A stretch of 64,000 nt of DNA from Streptomyces sp. NRRL F-5727 (GTDB lineage: Bacteria > Actinomycetota > Actinomycetes > Streptomycetales > Streptomycetaceae). A model generated the notes under the pieces. That model was not told the origin of the DNA. It ran no database searches and saw nothing but the letters and a program-made list of their open reading frames with translations. Location of the stretch: contig NZ_JOGX01000014.1 of assembly GCF_000719555.1 (NCBI RefSeq), positions 1-64,000 on the forward strand, read 5' to 3'. Shown here one piece after another: positions 8,211 through 16,099 of the stretch (position 1 is its first letter; each line of letters opens with the position of its first letter). Both the position numbers and the translations under genes were made by a program.

Positions 8211-9416
8211 CTACCCGCGCAGCACCAGCGCCTGACCGGCGACCACGAGCACCACCTGCTCGCACTCGTCCGCGAAGGCCGCGTTGAGCCGTCCCAGCTC
8301 GTCCCGGAACCGCCGCCCCGCCGCCGTCGCCGGCACCACGCCCGAGCCGGCCTCGTTGGTCACCACCACCACCGTCCTGCGGGTCGCCCGCACCGCCGCC
8401 ACCAGCTCCGCCGTCCGCTCCCGCAGCGCCGCCTGCCCGCCGTCCGCCCAGACGCCGTCGTCCCAGGCGCCCACCCGGTCCATGGCGTCGGTCAGCCACA
8501 GCGACAGGCAGTCGACCAGCAGCGCCGGACCGTCGTCCTCGGCGAGCAGCGGCACCAGGTCGGTCGTCTCGACCGTCCGCCAGGAGCCGGGCCTCCGCTC
8601 CCGGTGCAGGGTCACCCGCTCCGCCCACTCCGGGTCGCCCTCGCGGGTCCCGCCGGTCGCCACGTACACCACCTCGGGGAAGGTCTCCAGGCGCCGCTCG
8701 GCCTCCACCGACTTCCCCGACCGCGCGCCGCCGGTGACCAGCGTCCGCCGCGGCACCTCCGGCAGCTCGTGGTACTCGCCCAGGTACAGCACCGTCCCGT
8801 CCGGCACCGCCCGCGCCCCGGCCGCCGCGAGCCGCCGGTCCAGCTCCGCCCCGGCCGGCGCGTCGTGGTCCAGATGGACGGCGATCACCTCCGTGCCCGG
8901 CCCCACGGCGCCGGCCGCCCGCAGCCGCGCCAGCGCGTCGGGCCGTCCCGTCACGTCCGCCGCCACCAGGTCGTACGGCTCCTGGTGGTTCTCCGGCAGC
9001 CCCGCGGGCGCCGCCCCCGGCGGCAGGTACAGCAGCCGCTGCCCGTCGGCCGACACCACCTCGTACCCGGTGCCGGGGGAGTCCATCGGCACCGCCCGCA
9101 CCCGGTGCCCGCTGATCAGCGTCAGCTCCCGCCCGTCGGGCACCCGCCCGGCCGTCGGCAGCCCGGCCGGCACCTCCACCGCGGGGCCGTCGTGCGGATG
9201 CGTCAGGAGCACCTGCCGCACCCCCACCAGCGAACGCCCCGCACGGGCCGCGGCGAGCGCCGCCCCCGGGGTCAGGTCGAGCAGCAGCGCCCCGTCCACG
9301 AGCAGCGCGGTCGCGGCACGCGCGCGCGTGCCACGGGAGCGCGCGCACACCGCGCAGGGGCAGTCGGGGCGGGGCAGGCCGAGCGGGGAGCCGGTGCCGA
9401 GCAGAGTCAGTTCCAC
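8211..9416 (-). CDS. cobU: Adenosylcobinamide kinase/guanylyltransferase with N-terminal MBL-like domain
   Basis: A 401-residue fusion. GTG at 9416 is chosen because residues from LTLLGTGSPLG onward fit a domain start; a longer ORF to 9677 overlaps the divergent gene. Residues 1 to about 215 resemble a metallo-beta-lactamase fold (GTGSP, Cys-rich CPCAVCARS, LLTHPHDGP), but the HxHxDH metal motif is degenerate. Residues 225-401 are CobU: Walker A VTGGARSGKS, LLVDCLSLWLTD, VVVVTNEAGSGVVP and RRFRDELGRLNAAFA. CobU phosphorylates adenosylcobinamide and then attaches GMP. Ordinary CobU is about 180 residues, so the extra domain is notable. Followed by cobT. Confidence 0.9.
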   Translation of the reverse strand: MELTLLGTGSPLGLPRPDCPCAVCARSRGTRARAATALLVDGALLLDLTPGAALAAARAGRSLVGVRQVLLTHPHDGPAVEVPAGLPTAGRVPDGRELTLISGHRVRAVPMDSPGTGYEVVSADGQRLLYLPPGAAPAGLPENHQEPYDLVAADVTGRPDALARLRAAGAVGPGTEVIAVHLDHDAPAGAELDRRLAAAGARAVPDGTVLYLGEYHELPEVPRRTLVTGGARSGKSVEAERRLETFPEVVYVATGGTREGDPEWAERVTLHRERRPGSWRTVETTDLVPLLAEDDGPALLVDCLSLWLTDAMDRVGAWDDGVWADGGQAALRERTAELVAAVRATRRTVVVVTNEAGSGVVPATAAGRRFRDELGRLNAAFADECEQVVLVVAGQALVLRG

Positions 9417-9507
9417 GCACTGATCCTCCCGCGCCCCCGCGCGCGGTGCGCGCCCGGCTACTCTGCGGGCAGGAAACCGATCATCCGGTGAGCCCCAGGA
9501 GGCGGAC

Positions 9508-9717
9508 ATGGCATGGACGTGGCGGTTCGAGAAGTCCGACGGCACGGAGGTCGCCCCGGTGGTGACCCCGGAGGAGTTCGGCACCCAGGGCGACGCCGAG
9601 AGCTGGCTCGGGGAGCACTGGCGCGACCTCCTCGCGGGCGGCGCGGACCAGGTGACCCTCTCCGAGGACAGCACCAAGATCTACGGCCCGATGCCGCTGG
9701 ACGCCGAAGGCGCCTGA
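9508..9717 (+). CDS. Small acidic protein, unknown
   Basis: A 69-residue protein beginning MAWTWRFEKSDGTEV with an AGGAGG site 4-9 bp upstream. Acidic, without membrane segment, cysteines or obvious motif; one Trp-rich start and a central helix (DAESWLGEHWRDLLAGG). Not recognised beyond being the kind of small conserved protein seen in this position in Streptomyces. It starts 91 bp from the divergent cobU and ends before a strong bidirectional hairpin. Confidence 0.75.
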   Translation: MAWTWRFEKSDGTEVAPVVTPEEFGTQGDAESWLGEHWRDLLAGGADQVTLSEDSTKIYGPMPLDAEGA

Positions 9718-9724
9718 CGGCCTA

Positions 9725-9763
9725 GGGGAAGGGGCGGGATCCGCGGGATCCCGCCCCTTCCCC
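9725..9763. terminator. Bidirectional terminator, 18-bp perfect stem
   Basis: Arms 9725-9742 and 9746-9763 are exactly complementary around a GCG loop. It lies between the convergent 69-residue protein gene and the HtrA-type protease gene. Confidence 0.75.
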
Positions 9764-9809
9764 GCTCCCGCCCCTCACCGCACCCCGCCGCCGTCCCATC
9801 GCGCCGCCG

Positions 9810-10895
9810 TCACATCTCGCCGAGCGTGACCTCCGCCTTGCGGGTCGCGCCGTCCCGCACGTACGTCACCGACACCACGTCGCCCGGGCTGCGGTCCGCC
9901 AGGGACTCCGCGAGCGAGGTGATCGTGGTGACGTCGTCGTCCGCGAGCCGGGTGATCACATCGCCCGCCCGCAGCCCCGCGTCCGCCGCCGCGCCGCCCG
10001 GCTCGGCCTCCACCACGGCCACGCCGGCCGGCTCGTAGTCGTCGTTCAGGACCGTGCGCCCGGTGATGTCGAGGGCGGCCCGGCCCGAGTCGGTGACCTT
10101 CCCGTCCTTGATGATCTGGTCGGCGACGGTCCTCACCATCGAGGCGGGGATCGCGAATCCGATGCCGGGCGCGGCGCCGCCGCCCATCGCCGGGTCGCTG
10201 GCGGCGAGCGTCGGGATGCCGATGACCTGGCCGTCCAGGTCGACCAGCGCGCCGCCGCTGTTGCCGGGGTTGATCGCGGCCGAGGTCTGCACCATGTTGC
10301 CGATGGTGGCGCCGGTGCCGCCGCCCGTCCGGCCCTCGCTGACGGTCCGGCCGGTGGCCGAGACGATGCCCTGGGTGACACTGCCGGAGAGGCCCAGCGG
10401 GGACCCCATGGCCAGCACGATCTGCCCCATCTCGACCGCCGAGGAGTCGCCGAACCGGGCCGGCTTCAGCCCGTCGGGCACCGTCTCCAGCCGGATCACC
10501 GCGAGGTCCTGCTCCGGGTACGCGGCGACCAGCCGGGCCGCGACCGGCTCCCCGCCGGTGGCGGCGGTGACCCGGAAGCTCCGCTCCTCGCCGACCACGT
10601 GCGCGTTGGTGACGACGTGGCCCCTGTCGTCGTAGACCACCCCCGAGCCGAGGCTCTCCGCCGCGTCGATCTGCACCACGGACGGCAGCACGTCCTTGAT
10701 CACGGCCTGGTAGTCGTCCTGGAGCTCGTTGGCGGCGAGCGGCGCCGCGGCCTGCGCGGTGGACGGCTCGGGCGCGGTGGACGTCCCGGAGTCCGCGGAG
10801 CAGCCCGCGGCCAGCGCGGCGGCGCAGACCCCGGCGGCGAGGGAGAGGGCGGTACGTCGGACACGGGTACGCGTGCGGGCGCGGGAGACATCCAT
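9810..10895 (-). CDS. HtrA/DegP-type serine protease lipoprotein with PDZ domain
   Basis: A 361-residue trypsin-like protease. ATG at 10895 is preferred to the longer ORF (to 11051) because it directly precedes an Arg-rich signal and lipobox LAAGC with Cys32. The triad is visible: His in HVVTNAHVV (about 107), Asp in YPEQDLAVI (about 140) and Ser in NPGNSGGALVD (about 225). A single C-terminal PDZ domain (ADAGLRAGDVITRLADDDV) follows. HtrA proteases degrade or refold damaged envelope proteins; the neighbouring pspA operon supports an envelope-stress role. A Gly/Ala-rich insert precedes the Ser motif. Located between two terminator hairpins, so likely monocistronic. Confidence 0.88.
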   Translation of the reverse strand: MDVSRARTRTRVRRTALSLAAGVCAAALAAGCSADSGTSTAPEPSTAQAAAPLAANELQDDYQAVIKDVLPSVVQIDAAESLGSGVVYDDRGHVVTNAHVVGEERSFRVTAATGGEPVAARLVAAYPEQDLAVIRLETVPDGLKPARFGDSSAVEMGQIVLAMGSPLGLSGSVTQGIVSATGRTVSEGRTGGGTGATIGNMVQTSAAINPGNSGGALVDLDGQVIGIPTLAASDPAMGGGAAPGIGFAIPASMVRTVADQIIKDGKVTDSGRAALDITGRTVLNDDYEPAGVAVVEAEPGGAAADAGLRAGDVITRLADDDVTTITSLAESLADRSPGDVVSVTYVRDGATRKAEVTLGEM

Positions 10896-11004
10896 GTCCG
10901 GAGTATCCGTTCCGCACCTTTCGCCCGTCCCGGTGGGCGCCGCCGAACAGGCGTACCCCGCGCCGGACCGGGCAGGGTAAGGGCCGGGAGCAGGCGACAT
11001 GCGA

Positions 11005-11039
11005 AGGGGCCGGCGCGCCGCGTCGGCGCACCGGCCCCT
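11005..11039 (-). terminator. Hairpin downstream of methyltransferase gene
   Basis: Arms AGGGGCCGG (11005-11013) and CCGGCCCCT (11031-11039) with an inner GCGCC/GGCGC stem. It lies 25 bp past the methyltransferase stop. Confidence 0.6.
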
Positions 11040-11064
11040 CGGCCGTGTCACATCGGGCGGGGTC

Positions 11065-11868
11065 TCAGCCCCGCACCCCGCACAGGTGCAGCAGCGCCGC
11101 CACCCGCCGGTACGGATCGGTCCTGCCCGCCCGCTCCTCGGCGGCGAGCAGCCGCTCCAGCTCCTCGGCGGCCGGCAGCCCCGCCTCCGCGGGGACGCCG
11201 TCGGTGAAGACCCGCACCCCGTACCAGGCGTGCAGCGGCGCCGCGATGCCCGCGAGCGTCGCCGTCAGCGCCTCCAGCCGGTCGGCCCGCACCTTCACGC
11301 CGTCGTCGTCCTGGTAGACGTCCGTGTCGAAGCCGGCCAGCGCGCCCGCCCAGTCCCCGGCGAGCCCCGGCCGCATGGCGAGGGCGTCCGCGTTCCGTAC
11401 CACCAGGGAGAGCAGGCCGCCGGGGGCCAGCATCCGGGCCAGCCCCGCGAGCAGCGCGTCCGGCTCGTCGGCGTACATGAGCACCCCGTGGCACAGGACC
11501 ACGTCGAAGCTGCCCGGCAGGAAGTGGACGCCGGTCTCGCGCCCGTCGCCCTCGATCAGCCGGACCCGCTCGCGGATCCCGGCCGGCTCGGTCGCCAGCG
11601 ACTCCCGGGCCGTCTTCAGCAGCTCGGGATCGGCCTCCAGGCCCGTGACGGTGTGCCCGGCCCGGGCCAGCCGCAGCGCCTGCGTACCGGCCCCCATGCC
11701 CGCGTCGAGGATCCTCAGCCGCTGCCCCACCGGGTAGCGGCCGGTTATCTGCTCGTCGACCTGCCGGGCGACGATCTCCTGCCGGATGGTGTCCCTGAGC
11801 CCGCCGTGACCGGCGGGCCAGTGGACGACGGCGGGCAGCACGGGACCGCCCGTCCCGGTGGCCGGCAC
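11065..11868 (-). CDS. Class I SAM-dependent methyltransferase
   Basis: A 267-residue protein from a GTG. SAM-binding motif I is LRILDAGMGAGTQALRLA (about 50-67), followed by GLEADPELL (motif II acidic residue), VRLIEGDGRE and FDVVLCHGVLMYADEP (motif IV) and LLSLVVRNADAL. This resembles the CmoA/SmtA/UbiE-like group; the substrate cannot be inferred. It lies 38 bp downstream of the DUF3043 gene on the same strand and probably shares its transcript. No strong Shine-Dalgarno precedes the GTG, so the start is tentative. Confidence 0.82.
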   Translation of the reverse strand: MPATGTGGPVLPAVVHWPAGHGGLRDTIRQEIVARQVDEQITGRYPVGQRLRILDAGMGAGTQALRLARAGHTVTGLEADPELLKTARESLATEPAGIRERVRLIEGDGRETGVHFLPGSFDVVLCHGVLMYADEPDALLAGLARMLAPGGLLSLVVRNADALAMRPGLAGDWAGALAGFDTDVYQDDDGVKVRADRLEALTATLAGIAAPLHAWYGVRVFTDGVPAEAGLPAAEELERLLAAEERAGRTDPYRRVAALLHLCGVRG

Positions 11869-11906
11869 GCCGAAGACGTGCCCGCCGGAGGCCGAGCCGT
11901 CCGCGC

Positions 11907-12509
11907 TCAGGGCCGCTCTCCGCGCTTGACCTGCGGCTTCGGCAGCCGCAGTCGGCGCATCTGAAGCGTGCGCATCAGGCCGTAGGCGATCGCGCCGCGC
12001 TTCGGCGTGTCCGGGAAGCGCTCGTTGAGCTGCTTCCGCAGACGGATCCAGATGCCGATGGAGTCGATGACGATCAGGACGATCACGCCGAGCCAGAGCA
12101 GCAGCGAGATGTTCTGGAGCGAGCGGTTCGCGTTGCCGAACAGCGACAGCACCAGAATGACCACGGCCATCGGCAGGAAGAACTCGGCGATCGCGAAGCG
12201 CGAGTCGACGAAGTCGCGCACGAAACGGCGCACCGGACCCTTGTCACGGGCCGGCAGATAACGCTCGTCACCGCTGTTCAGCGCCTCGCGCTGGCGCGTC
12301 AGGTCGGCCCGCCGCGCCTCACGCTGGCGCTTGGCGGCCTCCTTGCGGTCGAGCGGGACGGACTGCGCACGGCGGCGCTGCGTCTGGGCCTCACTCCGCT
12401 TCGGGGTCGGGCGGCCCTTGGGGGCCTCGGGGTCGCGGGGCTGCTTGGAGAGGTCCGCCGTCACCTTCTCGGTGGGGGCCTTCTCATCCTTCGAACGGCT
12501 ACGGAACAC
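11907..12509 (-). CDS. DUF3043 membrane protein
   Basis: A 200-residue protein, GTG start at 12509 (VFRSRSKDEKAP). Residues 1-100 are highly charged and basic (QRRRAQSVPLDRKEAAKRQREARRADL), then ERYLPARDKGPVRRFVRDFVDSRFAIAEFFLPMAVVILVLSLF opens the first of two membrane segments; RGAIAYGLMRTLQMRRLRLPKPQVKRG ends the protein. This architecture defines DUF3043, found across actinobacteria, function unknown. It is divergent from pspA across 284 bp and is followed by the methyltransferase gene. Confidence 0.85.
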   Translation of the reverse strand: MFRSRSKDEKAPTEKVTADLSKQPRDPEAPKGRPTPKRSEAQTQRRRAQSVPLDRKEAAKRQREARRADLTRQREALNSGDERYLPARDKGPVRRFVRDFVDSRFAIAEFFLPMAVVILVLSLFGNANRSLQNISLLLWLGVIVLIVIDSIGIWIRLRKQLNERFPDTPKRGAIAYGLMRTLQMRRLRLPKPQVKRGERP

Positions 12510-12642
12510 AAAACCCAAGGGTACGGGGTGGGAGGCATGGAACCCCAGTCCGGGAGGGAACGATCCGCTCACAGCCGGCGTCGTAGCCGGTACGCACACG
12601 AGGGCGCACGGCGCGGCAGGGGGTTCTCCCCGAGATCCCCCT

Positions 12643-12666
12643 CCTCCTCCCGCCGGAGGGAGGAGG
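12643..12666. other. Hairpin in the DUF3043/pspA intergenic region
   Basis: Arms CCTCCTCCC (12643-12651) and GGGAGGAGG (12658-12666), 6-nt loop, in the 284-bp divergent region. It could be an operator, or a transcript-end hairpin blocking read-through. The rest of the gap (12510-12793) holds no convincing gene. Confidence 0.4.
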
Positions 12667-12793
12667 GCGCGCAGTCGTCCTTGGGGAGGAGCGCATCCCG
12701 CTCCGAACAGTGCGGTAATGGAGACAGGGACCGTAGTGTGGATCCTGACGAAGAGCTGGTGCCAAGTCCGTCAGAAGGGGGCGCGCGAAGCCC

Positions 12794-13585
12794 ATGAGCG
12801 GTGTCATGAAGCGTATGGGGATGATCTTCCGCGCGAAGGCGAACAAGGCCCTTGACCGGGCCGAGGACCCGCGCGAAACCCTCGATTACTCCTACCAGAA
12901 GCAACTGGAGCTGCTGCAGAAGGTGCGCCGGGGCGTCGCCGACGTCGCGACCTCCCGCAAGCGGCTCGAACTCCAGCTGAACCAGCTGCAGGGCCAGTCC
13001 GCCAAGCTGGAGGACCAGGGCCGCAAGGCGCTGGCGCTCGGCCGCGAGGACCTCGCCCGCGAGGCGCTGTCCCGCAGGGCCGCGCTCCAGCAGCAGGTCA
13101 GCGACCTGGAGGTGCAGCACCAGACGCTCCAGGGCGAGGAGGAGAAGCTGACGCTCGCGGCGCAGCGGCTCCAGGCCAAGGTCGACGCCTTCCGCACCCG
13201 GAAGGAGACCATCAAGGCCACGTACACGGCCGCCCAGGCCCAGACGCGGATCGCCGAGTCCTTCTCCGGCATCTCCGAGGAGATGAGCGACGTCGGCCTC
13301 GCCATCCAGCGGGCCGAGGACAAGACCGCCCAGCTCCAGGCCCGGGCCGGCGCCATCGACGAGCTCCTCGCCTCCGGCGCGCTCGACGACCAGTCGGGCC
13401 TCGCCAAGGACGACATCCAGGCCGAGCTGGACCGCCTCTCCGGCGGCACCGACGTCGAGCTGGAGCTCCAGCGGATGAAGGCGGAGCTGGCCGGCGGCCC
13501 CTCCCAGCAGGCGATCGAGGGCGGCGCGGCGGGCACCCCGCAGCAGAACCAGCAGCAGTCCCACCCCCGCTTCGACAAGCAGTAG
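12794..13585 (+). CDS. pspA: PspA/IM30 family envelope-stress protein
   Basis: A 263-residue, almost wholly helical protein (Gln, Glu, Leu, Ala rich, coiled coil about 25-220) with the family N-terminus VMKRMGMIFRAKANKALDRAEDP, a membrane-binding amphipathic helix, then YQKQLELLQKVRRGVADVATSRKRLE. Tail is Gln-rich (PQQNQQQSHPRF). PspA/IM30/Vipp1 proteins polymerise on stressed membranes and preserve proton-motive force. An AAGGGGG site lies upstream. The pspAA gene follows after 14 bp. A regulator such as ClgR or PspC is not adjacent. Confidence 0.92.
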   Translation: MSGVMKRMGMIFRAKANKALDRAEDPRETLDYSYQKQLELLQKVRRGVADVATSRKRLELQLNQLQGQSAKLEDQGRKALALGREDLAREALSRRAALQQQVSDLEVQHQTLQGEEEKLTLAAQRLQAKVDAFRTRKETIKATYTAAQAQTRIAESFSGISEEMSDVGLAIQRAEDKTAQLQARAGAIDELLASGALDDQSGLAKDDIQAELDRLSGGTDVELELQRMKAELAGGPSQQAIEGGAAGTPQQNQQQSHPRFDKQ

Positions 13586-13599
13586 GCAAGGACGGCGTC

Positions 13600-13878
13600 A
13601 TGATCGTACGGATCATGGGGGAGGGCCAGCGCGAGCTGGCCGACAGCCACTTCGCCGAGCTGAACAGGCTCGACGACGAGCTGCTGAGCGAGATGGAGTC
13701 CGGCGACGAGGCAGGCTTCCGGCGCACGCTGGGAGCCCTCCTCGACGCCGTCCGCCGCCTGGGCACCCCCCTCCCGGACGACGCCCTGGAGCCTTCCGCA
13801 CTCATCCTCCCGTCCCCGGACGCGACCCTGGACGACGTGCGCAAGATGCTCTCCGGCGACGGCCTGATCCCGGGCTAG
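13600..13878 (+). CDS. pspAA: PspA-associated protein PspAA
   Basis: A 92-residue protein: MIVRIMGEGQRELADSHFAELNRLDDELLSEMESGDEAGFRRTLGALLDAVR-type helical hairpin, then PDATLDDVRKMLSGDGLIPG. This short form, immediately 3' of pspA and preceded by AAGGA, is known as PspAA in actinobacteria and is thought to partner PspA. Acidic and soluble. Followed by a hairpin at 13890-13920. Confidence 0.85.
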   Translation: MIVRIMGEGQRELADSHFAELNRLDDELLSEMESGDEAGFRRTLGALLDAVRRLGTPLPDDALEPSALILPSPDATLDDVRKMLSGDGLIPG

Positions 13879-13889
13879 CGACGTCCGGG

Positions 13890-13920
13890 GGAGGGCGGGC
13901 ACACCGGGACGGCGCCCTCC
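13890..13920 (+). terminator. Hairpin after pspA-pspAA
   Basis: GGAGGGCG (13890-13897) and CGCCCTCC (13913-13920) with a 15-nt loop, 12 bp past the pspAA stop. No T-run. Confidence 0.45.
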
Positions 13921-13986
13921 GCGGCGGCCCGAGCACCCCGCCCCTCCCGCGGGCCGGCGCCGTTCCAGGGAACGTCGGGAACCGCG

Positions 13987-13992
13987 TACCGT
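13987..13992 (+). promoter_or_regulatory. Putative -10 box of a leaderless histidine kinase transcript
   Basis: TACCGT ends 7 bp before the GTG at 14000, with no Shine-Dalgarno; this spacing is typical of leaderless actinobacterial mRNAs whose 5' end is the start codon. Confidence 0.45.
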
Positions 13993-13999
13993 CTGGGGC

Positions 14000-15265
14000 G
14001 TGACCCGCACAGGAGAAGACACCCCCCCCGCCCCCCCCCCCGGGCTCGCCCGCCTGTGCGACCGCTTCCGCGACCACCCCCTCGCCTTCGACACCCTCCT
14101 CGCCTTCGGCGTCCTCGTCGCGATGATCGCCGCGTCCTTCACCGACCCCCACGGCAGCCCCACCGGCCCCACCTTCGGCGACCGCGCCCCCACCCTCCCC
14201 GGCGTCGCCATGATGACCGTCGCCGCCGTCGCCCTGGTGTTCCGCCGCCGTCGGCCCTTCGCCGTCCTCGTCTTCACCGGCGGGCTCGCCTTCGTCGAGC
14301 TGCTCGGCGAGACCCGCCCCGCCCCGGTCTCCATCAGCGCCGTCGTCGCCCTCTACACGGTCGCCTCCCGCACCGACCGCCCCACCACCTGGCGGGTCGG
14401 CCTCGTCACCATGACCGTGCTCGCCGTCGCCGCCATGGCCTTCGGCCCGACCCCCTGGTACGCCCAGGAGAACCTCGGGGTCTTCGCCTGGACCGGCATG
14501 GCCGCCGCCGGGGGCGACGCCGTCCGCAGCCGCCGCGCCTTCGTCGACGCGATCCGGGAGCGCGCCGAGCGCGCCGAGCGGACCCGCGAGGAGGAGGCCC
14601 GCCGCCGGGTCGCGGAGGAACGCCTCCGGATCGCCCGCGACCTCCACGACGTCGTCGCCCACCACATCGCCCTGGTCAACGTGCAGGCCGGGGTCGCCGC
14701 CCACGTCATGGACAAGCGCCCCGACCAGGCCAAGGAGGCCCTCGCCCACGTCCGCGAGGCCAGCCGCTCCGCCCTCGACGAGCTGCGCGCCACCGTCGGC
14801 CTGCTCCGCCAGTCCGGCGATCCCGCGGCCCCCACCGAACCCGTCTCCGGCCTCGCCGTCCTCGACGGGCTCCTCGACAGCTTCCGCAAGGCCGGACTGC
14901 CCGTCTCGCTGGCCCGCGCCGACGGCGGCCGGCAGCTCCCGTCGGCCGTCGACCTCGCCGCGTACCGGATCGTCCAGGAGGCGCTCACCAACGTCCGCAA
15001 GCACGCCGGGCCGGACGCCAGCGCCGAGGTGAGCATCGTCCTCGTGGGCCGTACGGTCGAGATCACCGTCCTCGACGACGGCACCCCGCCCGACGGGCCG
15101 GCCACCGAGCCCTCCGGCGGACACGGGCTGCTCGGCATGCGCGAGCGGGTCACCGCCCTCGGCGGCACGCTCACCGCGGCACCCCGCTACGGCGGCGGCT
15201 TCCGCGTCCAGGCGATACTGCCGGTGTGCCCGGGGACGCCCGGGGAGGCGGGGGAGGAAAGATGA
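14000..15265 (+). CDS. NarL/DesK-type sensor histidine kinase
   Basis: A 421-residue kinase. Residues about 30-170 hold four to five membrane segments with almost no extracellular loops; then a linker coiled coil (REEEARRRVAEERL), the HisKA_3 box RIARDLHDVVAHHIALVNVQAG with phospho-acceptor His near 215, and an HATPase_c domain (YRIVQEALTNVRKHAG, VLDDGTPPDG, GGHGLLGMRERVTALGG). The coding sequence begins over a long C-run encoding Pro. Stop overlaps the response regulator start (ATGA). The RND pump gene downstream is a plausible target, by proximity. Confidence 0.92.
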   Translation: MTRTGEDTPPAPPPGLARLCDRFRDHPLAFDTLLAFGVLVAMIAASFTDPHGSPTGPTFGDRAPTLPGVAMMTVAAVALVFRRRRPFAVLVFTGGLAFVELLGETRPAPVSISAVVALYTVASRTDRPTTWRVGLVTMTVLAVAAMAFGPTPWYAQENLGVFAWTGMAAAGGDAVRSRRAFVDAIRERAERAERTREEEARRRVAEERLRIARDLHDVVAHHIALVNVQAGVAAHVMDKRPDQAKEALAHVREASRSALDELRATVGLLRQSGDPAAPTEPVSGLAVLDGLLDSFRKAGLPVSLARADGGRQLPSAVDLAAYRIVQEALTNVRKHAGPDASAEVSIVLVGRTVEITVLDDGTPPDGPATEPSGGHGLLGMRERVTALGGTLTAAPRYGGGFRVQAILPVCPGTPGEAGEER

Positions 15266-15942
15266 CGATCCGGGTGCTGCTCGCCGACGACCAGGCCCTG
15301 CTGCGCAGCGCCTTCCGGGTGCTCGTCGACTCCGAGCCCGACATGGAGGTCGTCGGGGAGGCCGCCGACGGCGCCCAGGCCGCCGCCCTCGCCCGTACCG
15401 AACGGCCCGACGTCGTCCTCATGGACATCCGGATGCCCGGCACCGACGGCCTCGCCGCCACCCGCATGATCACCACCGACCCCGAGCTCGCCGGGGTCCG
15501 GATCGTCATGCTCACCACCTTCGAGATCGACGAGTACGTGGTCGAGTCGCTGCGCGCCGGCGCCTCCGGCTTCCTCGGCAAGGGCGCCGAACCGGAGGAG
15601 CTGCTCGGCGCGATCCGGATCGCGCACGCCGGTGAGGCGCTGCTCTCCCCGGCCGCCACCAAGGGCCTGATCGCCACCTTCCTCGCCCAGAGCACCGCCG
15701 GCCCGGCCGGGGCCGGGGTGGACGCCGAGCGGCTCTCCGCGCTCACCGCCCGGGAGCGCGAGGTCCTCGTCCTGGTCGGCGGCGGCCTCTCCAACGACGA
15801 GATCGCCGAACGCCTCGACGTCAGCCCGCTCACCGTGAAGACCCACGTCAACCGCACCATGGCCAAGCTCGGCGCCCGCGACCGCGCCCAGCTGGTGGTC
15901 ACCGCCTACGAGACCGGACTGGTACGCCCGCGGGGGGAGTGA
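15262..15942 (+). CDS. LuxR/NarL-family response regulator
   Basis: A 226-residue regulator. Receiver: VLLADDQALLRSAF (acidic pair), VVLMDIRMPGTDG with phospho-acceptor Asp near 54, MLTTFEIDEYV and FLGKGAEPEELL (conserved Lys). The C-terminal LuxR helix-turn-helix is LTAREREVLVLVGGGLSNDEIAERLDVSPLTVKTHVNRTMAKLGARDR. GGGGAGGAAAG precedes the ATG at 15262. Coupled to the upstream kinase by a 4-base overlap; a hairpin follows the stop. Confidence 0.93.
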   Translation: MTIRVLLADDQALLRSAFRVLVDSEPDMEVVGEAADGAQAAALARTERPDVVLMDIRMPGTDGLAATRMITTDPELAGVRIVMLTTFEIDEYVVESLRAGASGFLGKGAEPEELLGAIRIAHAGEALLSPAATKGLIATFLAQSTAGPAGAGVDAERLSALTAREREVLVLVGGGLSNDEIAERLDVSPLTVKTHVNRTMAKLGARDRAQLVVTAYETGLVRPRGE

Positions 15943-15972
15943 CCGCGTCCGCCGGCGTACTGCGGACGCGGT
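15942..15972 (+). terminator. Hairpin after the two-component operon
   Basis: ACCGCGTCCGC (15942-15952) and GCGGACGCGGT (15962-15972), 11-bp stem, 9-nt loop, touching the response-regulator stop. It may only partly separate the operon from the RND pump gene. Confidence 0.55.
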
Positions 15973-16099
15973 ACGCGGCGGCCGGGAAGTGCGTCTGGGG
16001 GCCGAGGAATTCCGGTCGGACGTGGCCCAAGGTAGGGGGAAGGGGGGCGCTCTGGCTGCCCGCCGCCTGCCGACGAGTACGCCACAGAAGAGAGACCCC

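Noticed and set aside
5200..8235. Very long plus-strand ORF (about 1000 codons)
   Set aside because: It lies antisense to the lysyltransferase and cobT, has low-complexity His/Arg/Gln composition and no domains; a GC-codon shadow.
2890..9416. Cobalamin riboswitch near cobS, cobT or cobU
   Set aside because: No B12-box (GCCACTG) or matching leader length was found upstream of these genes.
12528..12797. Small ORFs in the DUF3043/pspA gap
   Set aside because: Arg/Ser-rich shadows without ribosome sites; the gap is better read as a divergent promoter region with a hairpin.
14025..14042. Long C-run near the histidine kinase start as a frameshift or phase-variation site
   Set aside because: The frame stays open and encodes Pro residues; with high genomic GC there is no evidence of variability from one sequence.
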